From positions 18,848,001-18,912,000 of the forward strand of contig CP093831.1 of assembly GCA_033063855.1 (NCBI GenBank): 64,000 bases of DNA. The letters are read 5' to 3'. A model generated the notes under the pieces. It saw nothing but the letters and a program-made list of their open reading frames with translations. It was not told the DNA's origin and searched no databases. Positions within the stretch are counted from its first letter, which is position 1; each line of letters opens with the position of its first letter. This stretch comes from Smittia aterrima (Eukaryota > Arthropoda > Insecta > Diptera > Chironomidae). A program made the position numbers and the translations under genes. Shown piece by piece: positions 1 through 11,856 of the stretch.

Positions 1-571
1 CGTATCACTAATATTAACACGTTGATTAACTCAAAAAAGATGGAATTGGCTGCTGGAATGGTTGAGATGCCAGTAAAAGACAGCGACATTGAGAACGTAG
101 ACAGTAAGCTTTAACTAATAGTTTCAAGTGTTCTTCGAATATGTAATTTTGTTTGACATATTTGTTTCAGTTACAACGCAGCTCTGTTCAAGTCTTATCA
201 ATCAACTTATGATGACCACTAACAATGTAATGCAGCTCCATCAACGTCTAAGAACGAACGACGAGCCAACAAGCACAGGAAATAATAACTTGATGCTTAA
301 GGAGCTTGAGAATGCCGTTGTGATGACGCAGAGCATGCTAACTAAGATTACAAATAGGTTCGCAAGAATAGGCTTAAATTATTAAAACAAATAATTGTTT
401 CTAAATCGTTTTAGAGAGCCCTCAAGCATCAGCAACAGCATCAATAATGATAAAATGAACAACAATCATAACGCTACAAACGGAGGCGGCGAATATACTC
501 AGATGTATGAGAAATGCAACGATCTGCTTAGCAAGGTTCAAAACCAAAAGAATGTCAACAACAGTAATTGA
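1..571 (+). CDS. 3' end of an unrecognised Asn-rich, coiled-coil-like protein (partial)
   Basis: Three exons are visible: 1-103 (continuing off the left edge), 171-357 and 415-571 (stop TGA 569-571). Junctions are GT-AG, and the introns are 67 and 57 nt. The phases fit exactly: 1 nt is carried into exon 2 and 2 nt into exon 3, giving one open frame. The visible part encodes about 148 residues. The middle (CSSLINQL... to ...MLTKITN) has heptad-like hydrophobic spacing suggesting a coiled coil or helical bundle. The last exon is Asn/Ser-rich and then has a second helical stretch (YEKCNDLLSKVQ). No signal peptide or membrane segment is visible in this part. A poly(A) signal AATAAA lies at 603-608, just after the stop. 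I do not recognise the family. A small vesicle- or lysosome-complex subunit, or a transcription cofactor, would be possible, but nothing in the sequence decides this. Confidence 0.75.
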
Positions 572-602
572 AAATTCTTCTCATTATTGCCAGACATCAA
601 CG

Positions 603-608
603 AATAAA
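603..608 (+). terminator. Poly(A) signal of the leftmost gene
   Basis: AATAAA lies 32 nt after the stop codon and is followed by an A run. This implies a very short 3' UTR. Confidence 0.5.
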
Positions 609-2240
609 AAAAAAACTTAAAAGTCAGGAAACAAAGCTCTGTCGTCCAATAATCTTTTCTGTCCTATCTGTTTAAAAAAGAACTTAGTTTAGTCAAAGAT
701 GTTTTCAATGAGCTTTTTAATCTAAAAAAAAGTTGAGCAAGATATTAATTCACCACTTTAAGTTAAACGAAAGCAAACGTTAATTGTTCTATTTAAATAA
801 ACTGCGTTAATTACTTCTAAGACTTTAAAAGAAAGACTCATAATCATTGAACATTAATTATTTCTCTGCTAACCAATTTTGTAATTCCAATACTTTTAGT
901 TTTATTCTGTTGATTTTCGACTGCACCGAAGTTTTCGGCGGTATCAGTTAAATATTTACAAATGTAATTGAATCATATTGATTTTTAGAGAAAAAGTTTC
1001 GTTTTTGCCGAGTTTCAAGGAAGTAAGAAGTTAAAACTGTTTTTAGGAATTTAAATATTAAACAAAAAATGAATTGAAAAATGCCAAAAAAAAGAGAAAA
1101 TAACTAACCACCATCATCCGTATTAAAAGAAACAAGTTGATTTGATTTCTTGGATGCAGAAAATAAAAGTAGGCCTGGATTAAAAAAATTAACAAAAGAT
1201 CATTAATTAAATTACAAAAAATCGCTTAACTTTCTCAGGCTGAGATTCGTAAGCTTACGTCGGGTCGATAACTCATCTCATGTCTAAGTTATCGGAATCC
1301 TCAAGCAAAGAATAACATGAATTGACTTCCATAGCAGGCGAATTTGCTAATCCATTTACTAAAACTGCGAATGAAGCAGTTGAGCCGATTGAATCAACTA
1401 TCAGAAATATTTCAATAAGCTGACAAGCTACTCACTCACAACCATTGCACTAAACTCTTAATTTGATGAAAATAAAACAAAAATAAATTAATTCAATTAA
1501 AATCAAATGCTTCTTATTACTAACATAGCTTTCAGGTGGAAGCTCATGTATGATAACTCCTGTTGATTGATGATTTTCAATCTTCAGGATGTTGCTGAGT
1601 TTCCAAATTATGTGACTTTTGGATTTTTCTCAACGAAAAATCAAAAAAGTTGCAAAAAGAATTAAGTTCTTAGAATTTGCTCTGCCGTTTTAATTTTCTA
1701 GCTTTCTTTCTTAAAAAAAACGCGAAGCTTATATTTTCTAACGGGCACGGGAATCTAACGACAACTAATAAAACTCGCAATAAAGATTTTTTAAATTTTT
1801 GATAAAAAAAAGTTTGAGTTTCTATTTTTAAAAGAAATTCATTCATGAAGTCTGTGACTTCTGAATATTTCTTGATCATTTTACATAATTTCAGGGATGA
1901 CGTATATAAAAAAATAAACAATCACCAAACAATTTTCCAATTTTGGTTCGATTTTATTAAATACAATTGTCTGGCGATGACATGTTTCTACTGTACGTGT
2001 GATGAGAATCGATAAACAATAAATATAAAAAAAACTTCTTATCATAATGTGTTCGAAGCGAAATAATATTTACCTACTACAATATTATTTAATACCTCGC
2101 GCGACGAGTGATAATGAAAGTGTAGGAAAGAGAAATACTTAGTCGGGGTTCAACAGCTGGAAACTAGAGACGCTTTTTCAATTCGCTCCTGATCGTGTGT
2201 CTTGTGAAAATTCAAAAAGAAAAAGAAGAAACATCGTACA
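609..2240. other. Intergenic region upstream of the myosin gene
   Basis: AT-rich DNA with only short chance open frames. The last 250 bp before 2241 must contain the myosin promoter and 5' leader, but I see no convincing TATA-Inr pair. An open stretch around 1285-1425 is broken by a stop and has no usable splice context. No RNA gene was recognised. Confidence 0.5.
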
Positions 2241-5200
2241 ATGGAAAGCGATTTGAATGTTCGTGAACATTGTGGCGTCCCGGACGCTGTTCTTTTAGAA
2301 GATTACCAAAACGAAAATGTTTTCATTGAGAATTTGGAGAAACGTTTTGGTGAAAATATTATTTACGTAAGAAAACAATTCGTACATAGATGTCGTCATC
2401 AAATATCAAATGGCACAAAAATGAAAACTATATTTTAGTTTTTCGTCGCTGTCCTTGATTTAAAAAAATTTGTTTATCTTTTCAGACATACATCGGACAA
2501 GTGCTGGTTTCTTTGAATCCCTACAAGGAGATAAATATTTATTCCGAAGAGGACGTTCAAGCTTATCGTCAGAAATATTTCTTTGAAAATCCCCCGCATG
2601 TGTAAGATTTTAGTTTTTAAATTATTAGTCAAGTGTCTCGGTCACTTTTCAATCCTTTTTCGGATAGTTTTTCAACGAAATGTCTGCCAATCAATTGCAT
2701 AACTCAAAAAGAATTCCTTATCGAAAAACATTTATCGCTGAAGTCGTTTTTATTTGCCACTTGAAGTTGCGACAACAAGAAACTGGACGCCATAGTGAAT
2801 GTTGCATGTAGTAAGGCAATAAGCTCTTCTCTCTTTGACAATTTCGCGATATCTGATAAGGAAACAATTGATTGTAAAGGGTTCAGATATACAGTTTGGG
2901 ACTATTTAAAAAAATTCAATCTCAACAGCGGCTTTCTTAATTAAAAACTTTAAAATTATTAGAGAACTAGTTTTTCCGTGCGGCTATGTCGCACGTCTAG
3001 ACGAATCAGTTTGAGATTTATTAAATTGTCTCATCCCACTGAACATTTGTTCTGAACATGTCACAGCCGGAAAGTCCAAGGGAACGGAGTTCCTCCTGGA
3101 GCTGGCCAGAGGTGGACCCAGTGAGATCAAATAGAGAGATTTATCGTCTTGGCTATGCCGCCCGTCGAGGCAAATCTCTCCGACGGTCCGTTCGTCTGTC
3201 TGTCCGTCCGTCGTCTGACTGAGGAAAGAATTTCAGATCAAGACAATTCTTATTAATATAAAGAGTGAAAAAATCTTTTGTTGTATGCGATAGTTGAGCA
3301 GCAGACGACATATATTTAATGTTACTTGTGTTTTATCTTTTATGTTTTCATTTAAAGTTAAAATTTTCAACCATTACTGATGAAACTTTATTATCTCTAT
3401 CCAGGTTTGCAGTTGCTGATAATTCTTTTCGATTGTTAATTGAGGAGAATCGAAGCCAATGTATCCTCATTTCAGGAGGTATGAGATGCAGTGCTTTTTT
3501 CAATTGTTTATTTATTTGAATTCAAACTAGAGAGCGGATCGGGTAAGACTGAGGCAAGCAAGAAGGTCCTTCAATACATTGCAGCAGCATCTGGGCATAT
3601 CGGTAAAAGTTCCTTATTTAGCGGTGATCGACTTTTTCATAATTCATATTTTAATTTTAGATAGTGTTGAGTCGGTTAAATATAAACTATTGATGACCAA
3701 CCCAATCTTGGAAGCTTTTGGAAATGCAAAAACTAATAAGAATAATGTATGATTCTGTGATTTGATGAATGCATTGATTTCAAATGATTTTTAATTTTTC
3801 CTCAGAATTCCTCACGCTTCGGCAAATATATGGACATCAACTTCAATTGGTAATCAGCAGTTTATTTAATCTAATCTATCACCTAACAAATTGTATTTCC
3901 CTTCTTTATTTTAGGCAGGGAATTCCTGATGGTGGAGGTGAGAAGAAAAAATTTAATTCTAAAGTTTTAAATTAAATTTTTTCATTCATCAGATATTTTG
4001 AATTACTTGCTGGAGAAATCGAGAATTGTCCATCAAAACGAAAATGAAAGAAATTTCCACATATTTTATCAACTTCTTAAGGGATCCGATGATGCACTTT
4101 TATGCAAATTATTTTTGAAGCGTGACGCTAGCTCGTATGGCTATCTCAGCCATGGGGTAAGACCATCAGCTTTCCGGCATTTTCTTATCAATCAACTCGA
4201 CAATCTTTTTTTAGGACAAAACTTCGAACTCCATAGATAAGAATCTTGATGATAATTCAAACTTTCGCACAGTAATGCAAGCGCTGAAAGCAATTGAAAT
4301 GCCCGAGGAAGATCAGAGCGAGTTGCTTCAAATAATAGGTGGTGTTTTGCATTTGGGAAATGTGACTTTTGAAGAAGATGAGTTGCAGAAAGCTGTTGTT
4401 TCTGCTACTCATAATGAAAACGAAGCGATCAACGCATTCGCCTCAATCTTAGGTCTTGATCTTGAGAACCTGAAACATTCTCTTACGTAAGTTTTTTTTG
4501 AAAGTTAACTCCCATTTAGTCTTTTAGTTGACTAAAAGAATTAAAAGGTTCAGATAATATCTGTTTATTGTACTTATCTTCTTGTTCACCTTGAAACTTT
4601 CAAAATTTGTCTTCTATTTATTGAACTTTGAAGGACGAAATGCGTTTTTTTATTATTTATTGACAGGCATCGAACAATTGAGGCAGGTGGTGATTTCATA
4701 ACATCGCCGTTGGATCGAGAAATGAGCTTCTATGCCCGAGATGCCTTAGCGAAAGCAATTTACACTAGACTTTTTGACTGGCTTGTAGCCAAGATCAATT
4801 TATCAATCCAGACTCCTGCAACACTATCGAGAGAAAAATCAAATCACGTCTTGGGTATTCTCGATATATACGGATTCGAGGTTTTTAAGACCAACAATTT
4901 CGAACAACTCTGCATTAACTTCTGCAATGAAAAACTACAACAATTGTTCATTGAATTGACATTAAAACAAGAACAAGAAGAATATAAGCGAGAGGGAATA
5001 GAATGGGAGCCAGTGGAATATTTCAATAACAAAGTCATTTGTGATTTGATCGAGGAAAAGCATATCGGAATCATTGCATTGATGGATGAAGAATGTTTAA
5101 GACCAGGAGACGCTACTGATTTGACATTGCTAGAGAAAATGAACGAAAGGCTTGTTTCGCATCCACATTATATTTTCTCCAGTTCTCGAGCAAGTTTGAT

Positions 5201-7069
5201 GATTCGTAAATCTGTTCAAGGCAACGAGTTTAGACTTCGTCATTACGCGGGCGATGTGAAGTACAATGTAGACGGCTTTCTCGATAAAAACAATGATTTG
5301 TTGTTTAGAGATTTGAAGGAGGCAATGTCACATTCAAAGAATGGTATCATGAAGGCTTTGTTCCCACAAAGCGAGTACTTGAACTCAAAGAAACGACCAG
5401 AAACTGCTATCACGCAATTCAAGAACTCGCTGAACAAGCTCATGGAGATTTTGGTCTCGAAAGAACCATCATATATTCGTTGGTAAGTTAAATTTACTTA
5501 GTTAATAAATTCATGTTCCAAGCTCATTAAATATTCTTTTTCCGCAGCATCAAGCCAAATGACATTCAAGGTCCAAACAACTTCGATACTGAGCTAGTTC
5601 GTCATCAAGTTACTTATCTCGGTCTGATGGAGAATTTAAGAGTACGACGAGCGGGTTTTGCTTATCGTCGTGACTATGAATCGTTCTTGAAGCGTTACAA
5701 GTGTTTGAGCAAACGAACATGGCCTCATTGGACCGGTAATCCTAAGGATGGCGTTCAAGCTTTAGTCGATGATATGAAGTATGATAAAGAAGATTATCGA
5801 ATGGGAAATACCAAAATCTTTATTCGATTGCCGAAGACTTTGTTCTCAACTGAGGATGCATTCCAAAATCAGAAGAACTATTTAGCTTCAATCATTCAAG
5901 CGAGATGGAAAGGTCGCAGGCAACGTCAGCAATATTTGAAAATCCGGAATACGATTATCCTTTATCAAGCACTCGTAAGACGACATCTGGCAAAGAAGAG
6001 ATTGGAAGAACGTCGGGCAGCTGTTGCTCGCATTCGATTTTTCATCAAGGGCTTCATCACCAGAAAAGAACCGCTTAATGAATGCAATGGAGAATTTATT
6101 AAAGCTGTTAAGCAACATTGGTTAGTTCGTCTATCAAAGCAGTTGCCAAAGAATTTCATGAACCACAGTTGGCCAAAGCCTTCTGCTCATTGCCATGAAG
6201 CTTCCGAGCTTCTCAAAAAAATGCATCTATTGCACCTTGCTAGAATTTACCGGCTTCAACTGAGCGATGAGAAAAAGAAGCAACTCGATTTGAAAGTTCT
6301 CGCAGAGACCATCTTCGAGAGTCGCAAGAAGAGTTATCAAGACAGTGTACCAAAATGGTTCATCAACGAGCGATTGGGTGATCACCACAAGGTCGGCGTC
6401 AATGAATTTACAAAAAGTCCACAATTCAGCGAAAGAGTCATTGTAAGTCTGAACTAGAAAAAAAATTAATTACTGGCTATCAAGAAATTTTATTCTTCTT
6501 TTTAGTACGCGACAAAGTGCATGAAATACGATCGACGAGGTTACAAGGCACGCGAGAGAATTCTCATCTTCGGTGATAAGAGTTTGTACTTGTTAGACGC
6601 AAAGACTTATAAACAGAAGCATTCCATTCCATTGAACAAAATTCCTAAAATCGTTATGACGCAAGAGAAAGACGGATTATTGCTTATCAGAATTCCTCTA
6701 GACTTGAAGAAAGACAAAGGCGATTTGATCCTCAACATTCCAGAAATCATCGAATGCGCAGTCTGGTTCATCAAAGCTTCGAACAAAAAAGATTCCGTGG
6801 AAATTGTCGATAATGCTTCGTAAGTTTGATAAAGATTATGATCTCAAATAATTCATAATTCGATCGACCTTCCAGATTTTCGCACAACATGTACTCGGGC
6901 AAATCAGGAACGATTCAAGTTGAGAAAGGAACTGCTGCGATTACCACCATCACACCTGGAAAATCAGGGAATTTACTCGTTGTAAGTTGCATTTTAATTG
7001 TCAATATGTATGTGGAAACTAAAATTTAATTGGGTTTTCTATGAAACTTTTCAGATTGCAGCTCAATAA
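2241..7069 (+). CDS. Myo61F: Class I unconventional myosin, Myo61F/myosin-IB type (14 exons, 1040 aa)
   Basis: Actin-based motor linking membranes to F-actin. Exons: 2241-2366, 2486-2601, 3405-3478, 3531-3602, 3661-3746, 3806-3849, 3915-3937, 3993-4156, 4215-4486, 4667-5482, 5548-6442, 6506-6819, 6876-6981 and 7055-7069. They sum to 3123 nt in frame. The motor domain (about 10-705) shows the P-loop GESGSGKT at 105-112, a switch I region around NAKTNKN...SSRFG (about 151-166), switch II DIYGFE at 392-397 and the DALAK helix at 351-355. Two or three IQ-type calmodulin/light-chain sites follow (about 711-772, e.g. IIQARWKGRRQR). A basic TH1 membrane-binding tail (about 800-1036) ends the protein, with no SH3 domain, as in short-tailed class I myosins. 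The N-terminal segment VGVPDAVLLEDY-like (here CGVPDAVLLEDY) favours the Myo61F (vertebrate Myo1c-like) branch over Myo31DF. The start was chosen because it puts this conserved segment near residue 12. Family confidence is high; the orthologue assignment is moderate. Confidence 0.95.
2602..3404 (+). repeat. Longest myosin intron, with a GC-richer hairpin and TCTG/TCCG-rich tract
   Basis: This 803-bp intron far exceeds the others in the gene (52-180 nt). Around 3060-3230 it carries GC-richer DNA unlike its surroundings. It includes an inverted pair (GAGAGATTT at 3134-3142 with AAATCTCTC at 3172-3180) and a run of TCTG/TCCG repeats (about 3184-3213). A related motif, CGGCTATGTCGCACGTCTAG, occurs upstream near 2981. 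A degenerate dispersed repeat is likely, but I cannot name the family. Confidence 0.4.
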
Positions 7070-7101
7070 GAATCCACAACAGTTTGTGCCAAATAATATT
7101 T

Positions 7102-7108
7102 TATTCTA
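7102..7108 (-). terminator. Candidate poly(A) signal for the CAP gene inside the myosin 3' region
   Basis: On the minus strand AATAAAA lies about 205 nt past the CAP-gene stop and only about 35 nt past the myosin stop. If used, the two transcripts overlap tail-to-tail. Confidence 0.4.
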
Positions 7109-7311
7109 TTTCATTTTGTAACAACATTAAGGAAAGCGATTTAAACTATTAAAGTTTACAAAGTAACAGGAATGTGTTTGATTAAAAAAAAGCGAGGGCC
7201 ATAGGCCTAAGCCTGTGAGCATGTGACAACAGCGTAGAATTTTCACCTTCAGATGTTCCGTTGAGATCCATACAATGAGATCACCATTAGAAGACAAAGG
7301 CATTCTGTTGT

Positions 7312-8544
7312 CTACTTGTTGTTGGAATTCACGGAACTTGGCCGCGTTGGGTTTTTTACTTCGAGAGGTGGAAGAACGTTTTCATGGAACTGATTAATAA
7401 GATTTCCAGGTGGATAGTAGAATGCTATGAAGGATTTATTGAGTAATACCGATGTTCTAAGTGTAATTCATTAACTCACCAACGACAAATATTTTTCCTG
7501 TTTGCGAAACTGACTTGCCGACGCCGAGGAACTTTGTGTTTTTCTTTTAGTGAAAATAGAGTTAGATTAAAAAAAAATTAATTTGCAAAATTTAAAAGCA
7601 AACCCAGACTATTTGAGAAAAATGGCCAGCATTAATGTTGATATGGAGAAGCTGTGGCTTCTTGAAGTAGTCATATCGCTTAATCGACGAATACCAATAA
7701 GTAGCTACTTCTTGTCCAGAAATGGAAAGCTGCGAAAAAACAGATATTCAAGGAACTTGGAAGATGATATATTTATTAACTCACCATCAGACACGTTTCA
7801 ACGCAGCAGAAAATATTTTGACCAAAATTAAAGATTCTCGAGGGACAATAATACAACTCGTTGCGAGAGGCTAGGTGATTCGCCCATTCTTGAGCCGACA
7901 CGCAAAGCTTCATTGAAATGCTCATAGCGGGGACGCCATGTCTAGCACGATATTCACTAAAGTAGATTAAAAATAAAACATTGAAAATATTTTAACAATT
8001 TCATTTCTTAGTTAGAAATATTTCTTATGTGCAATGAAAAAAAATTCGTGTTACTCTCACGTACTTGTGCCAGCACAAGCAATCGATAACAAAATCTTTT
8101 TCCGTGGTTTGTTCGAGAACAGCCTTCAACATTGGTTTCTCTTCTTCTTCCTTTTCTTCTTCGGCAGCCGTTTTTTTAACGAAATTTTTATCCAACTGAA
8201 GGTCACCGACACGCTTTCTGAGATTTTCAATGACAGTCTCTTCTTCCCTAAAATTGGTTATTCTTTGTAATTAAGCTCAAGACCATAAGTTATAATCAAA
8301 CAAACCTTTTTCTGTTCGGAATCAAGTTTGGTTTGACTTCGAAGTCAAACTCATTTTCAAACGATACTTGCGGACTTGAGAACTGAACATTCTTGTTAGA
8401 TTTCGGCATTTTATTACCGTTGATGTCGATGTCCGATGAGAAGTTTACAGTTTTATCCTTTTTGACTTCCTTAACATTTTCGTCCTTAGATTTGAGTTGT
8501 TGAAGCTCAATGTCGTTGGTGATAGTGGAAGACGTGTAAGCCAT
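7312..8544 (-). CDS. GAPR-1-like CAP/SCP-domain protein with N-terminal extension (6 exons, 298 aa)
   Basis: Exons in transcript order: 8544-8306, 8247-8065, 7956-7785, 7729-7604, 7543-7480 and 7424-7312. They sum to 897 nt and close in frame. The first about 120 residues are polar and charged with no signal peptide, so the protein is probably cytosolic or peripherally membrane-bound, as for the Golgi-associated plant-pathogenesis-related (GAPR-1) group. The CAP domain runs from about 128 to 285: HNEYRARHGV at 140-149, GHFSQIVW at 233-240, then KNTKFLGVG and a C-terminal YYPPGNLINQFHENVLPP block matching the GAPR-1 end. The donor after CAC-AA was preferred over one 4 nt downstream because it restores HNEYR. 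Three of the four usual CAP cavity residues look replaced (Tyr177 for His, Gln187 for Glu, Ser213 for Glu), leaving His234. The middle is cysteine-rich. Biological role unknown. Confidence 0.88.
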
Positions 8545-8987
8545 TGTAGAAGTTGAAGATAGTCACAGTTGAGGAAAAAGAAGTTTCAAAATATTCAAGT
8601 AACATTCTAAAGAGAACAAGAATCGACGAGCTTTCACGAGACTACATTGTCAACTTTTATGAAGTAACTTTAAAAAAAATTAATTACTATCGGAAGAACG
8701 TCTAACTTGGCTTATATTTGGCCTTTAAAAGAAAAAATTGGAAGTTTCTTGTTATTTTCTACTCGACCTTAGTGTTCTTATCAACGTCGCGATTTTTGTT
8801 TCTGAGCTTGCGCCAGTGAATTCGCCTCATAATCATAATTTGCTTTCTTCGCTTTCTTGGAAAGTTGTAAAATGACAACAAACAAAAAGCGCATGCGTTT
8901 AGTTTTCCAATGGAAAATTGTGAAAATTTTTACAAAAAATTAAAAGTCTTATTCAGTTTTTAATTTAGTTTCTTCAAGAAAATCGAA
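8545..8987. promoter_or_regulatory. Short head-to-head intergenic interval (possible bidirectional promoter)
   Basis: Only 443 bp separate the CAP start (minus strand) from the sarcoglycan-like start (plus strand). Both promoters and 5' leaders must fit here unless further non-coding exons lie elsewhere. No clear TATA box was identified for either gene. Confidence 0.5.
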
Positions 8988-10094
8988 ATGGGGAAAACGA
9001 AAAAGTGTACAGACTTGAATCTCAATGATTCGGGGTCATTATTCTTCTGGGGTTTAATCATTTTACGTGAGATTCTCTCGAGCGGAGTTTATTAAATTTG
9101 AAATATCTACTGATTTCAATTTTAGTTTTTCTGCTGGTTATCGGTAACTTTATTCTTACCTTGATGATAATTTCATTCTTCAAAATCGGAATGGGTATGG
9201 AATCAATAAAGTTAATACCCGAAATGAAGGCTTTAAAGGTAAGAAATTCATTTCACTAATTTAAAGTGGAAGTTGCACAATAAAAACATTTTGTTTTAGT
9301 TCTACGGATCAGCCGATTTCAATAAGATCTACAAGAAAGATGGTCTTATTGAAAGCTTTAGAGAGTCGCCAGCAGTGATAGAAGGTTCGTTTCATTAACA
9401 CAAATTTTTAGTTTTGTAACTTCCTAAAACTTTTCTACACATTCAAAAAATTTTAGCCGACGATTCTTTCATTAAATTCAATCTCATTGATCGAAAAGGT
9501 TTGATCACAAACCGATTCATTATGGGAAAAAATGGAACGGAAATAACGGGTTAGTATTATCTTTTAGCAAGTCTTTTTCGTACTTGTCATGATTAAAGTT
9601 TTTTCCTTGTTGCAGGTGTCAATGTCGTGAAAATAAAAGATCCAGATACAAACCTTCCAATTTTCGCTTCAACAAAGTTAACGTACAATGTAGAGAAGCC
9701 AACGAGAAATCTCGAGTCAACCGTAGTTTTCGCAGCCGCAATTGTCAGCGCTGTAGACAAGAAACTTGACATTCAATCAATCAACCCAATGTTCGTGAGG
9801 GGAATCGAAGGAACGACGATTGATGGAAAAGAAATTTTACTGTCAGCTGAACAAAACATTTTCCTAAAATCTTCGAATGGCTCAATCGTTTTCAACGCAT
9901 TGAATGGAATTTTCATCGACATTGATCGTTTGGTTGTATCTCCGGATGCTCCATACAATCAAGTTCGCAACGATTTGCAATATAAACTCTGCGTTTGCTA
10001 TCCAAAAGGAGTTTTGTATAAAGTTCAACTATCAACTCCTGGAATTGATGATTGTCGTCACTTCGATCGTCATCACTTCAACCCCTGTTTGTAG
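8988..10094 (+). CDS. Scgbeta: Beta-sarcoglycan-like membrane protein (5 exons, 282 aa)
   Basis: Component of the sarcoglycan subcomplex of the dystrophin-associated glycoprotein complex, which stabilises the muscle plasma membrane. Exons: 8988-9066, 9126-9238, 9300-9384, 9457-9549 and 9616-10094 (849 nt in frame). The architecture is type II: a short basic cytoplasmic N-terminus (MGKTKKCTDLNLND), one transmembrane helix (about 18-45), then a long extracellular beta-rich region. A C-terminal four-cysteine cluster (YKLCVCYPKG..., DDC, NPC) closes the protein. YKLCxC followed by a VQL/VQV-type strand is typical of the beta subunit rather than gamma/delta. The cytoplasmic tail is much shorter than in vertebrate beta-sarcoglycan (about 17 versus more than 60 residues). 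A further upstream in-frame exon could exist, but the ATG used here is the only one that fits the visible frame. The beta assignment rests on remembered family features, not a search. Confidence 0.85.
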
Positions 10095-10232
10095 AACAGG
10101 AAAATCAATACTTTTAATTATCCAATAATTCATATCACTTAGTCGTAAGTAAGTGAGACTTACTGTCCTTGTGATCGATTGTTTTCAAGAACGCGTTATG
10201 AAGACACATTTTCACAGGATCCAATTACGTCA

Positions 10233-10258
10233 AATAAATTGTAGTTTACGAAAATAAA
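10233..10258 (+). terminator. Poly(A) signals of the sarcoglycan-like gene
   Basis: Two AATAAA hexamers (10233-10238 and 10253-10258) lie 139-159 nt after the stop. Confidence 0.55.
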
Positions 10259-11856
10259 TGAAGATCTAATAATTATTTGGAATAATGAATTGCTTTTATC
10301 TCATGCGTAAAAATAGTTACATATTGTTGCTGATGATACAATTTGGAAAAGTATTTTTAGAATAAGAGGAAGAGAGAGAGGAAAAGAATAAAATTCAAGA
10401 GCGAGAGACTTCCAATGAGGTTTTCCAATGATGTTCAAGGAAATTACTTTCCCAATGCAACATTTGACTGAAATATTCCGTTTACAATTTTAAATGAATA
10501 ATCAAAATGATTGTACGATTATCTTATTCAGTTGCAAGCTTAGATATATTTTGAAATTATTTTTCTTAAAATATTTAACTGTTTCTTTTTTTTTCGTTGA
10601 ATACTCATCTCGGAGCAAAATCATTTTCCCGAACAACTTCAATGCATTTGATAATACTTAAATTCTAATGCATGCGACACCACAGCTGTTGAAAGCAGAA
10701 GGAATCGGGAATAAAAACAGAAAGCAGAATGTAGAATAAATATGTGTCGCAAGTTGCTGGAAAAATGTTCTCTAAACAAATTCATTAGTCTGGCGAACTC
10801 TCTCATATGAAATTTGTCTGGACCTGCTGGAACTGCTGAGTTGCTAATATTTAACGCTTCAAAGCAAAAACTACTAGCCGATTCATTAAAAGTCTGACGC
10901 GGAGCAAGCACTCCATTTCAACAAGTTATGGTTAGCAGCTCAGGAATTTTATGGTTTCATGGATGACAGTGGCTTTCTCGTTCTTTTCTATCTTTAGACG
11001 GAAAATTCATGCCCTTTGTTAGGGAAGTCAAGAAAAGACTAAACAAATTTCTTATCGATTTTAAAAGAATCAGTTTGAGAAATTCAGTTTGACTAACCTC
11101 GCTGACTTCATACAGTTTTCTCAAATGTAGAAATATAAAATAAGCAGCGTCAAAGGATTCTTCATGTTTTACAAAGTGGCACGGTTGATCAAAGAAATAA
11201 CTGTTGTAGCGTGACATCCATCTGTGACTAAAAGTAACTGAAAAATATTCCGATAATCACGAATTTATCAAACAATAAATATCTTTCCAGCTGGAAAAAT
11301 GCATCGCATGCTGCTTTCTTCTTCTTCTTAGAGAGAGAGCGAATTGAATTTCCCGCACGCCACGCGAATGGAAGGAAAAAAATGTGTTGTCTTTTATTCT
11401 TGTATTCACTGTGTGACTTCGGTGAGTCAAAAGATTTATGTGATGTTAGATGGTTGGAAGATTTTCCACCGAGCGGACGCTTTTTTCACTCGTGTCGGCT
11501 TCTGATATGAAAGAACATTTAACAGCAGTTATTGCAAAGATATAAAATGATTGAAGCAGTAATCTTCAATATTTTTTTTTAAATGTATTTGAAAGTCGAA
11601 AAAGAAAAAAGTGAACACAAAATATCGTCAAAAGTGCTTTAATTAAATCTTGCGAAAGCAGATCTCATCGCTTATATTTTATGTGTGAAGACAGAAGAAA
11701 GGAATCGTTTGAAGAAGAAAGTTCTAAGCTCCACGTGCTTGACGGAAATCTTACGTGATAAATTGTAATATTCGTTTTCTTGCAAGGCAACAGCCAGAGA
11801 AGGAAGCAAGACGAAATATAAAGTGAAACAGATTGAGATAGAAGTTAAGCACAAAC
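10259..11856. other. Intergenic region and presumed 5' region of DIP gene A
   Basis: AT-rich, with no coding exon recognised. Minus-strand open frames here have no splice partners or recognisable motifs. The promoter and 5' leader of the adjacent DIP gene presumably lie in the right part, but the transcription start is not evident. Confidence 0.4.

Noticed and set aside
1285..1425. Open stretch with protein-like composition (ELTSIAGEFANPFTKTANEAVEP...)
   Set aside because: An in-frame stop interrupts it, no acceptor or donor rescues it, and no partner exon was found; too weak even for a pseudogene call.
4844..6424. Several minus-strand frames opposite the myosin exons
   Set aside because: Shadows of the myosin coding sequence.
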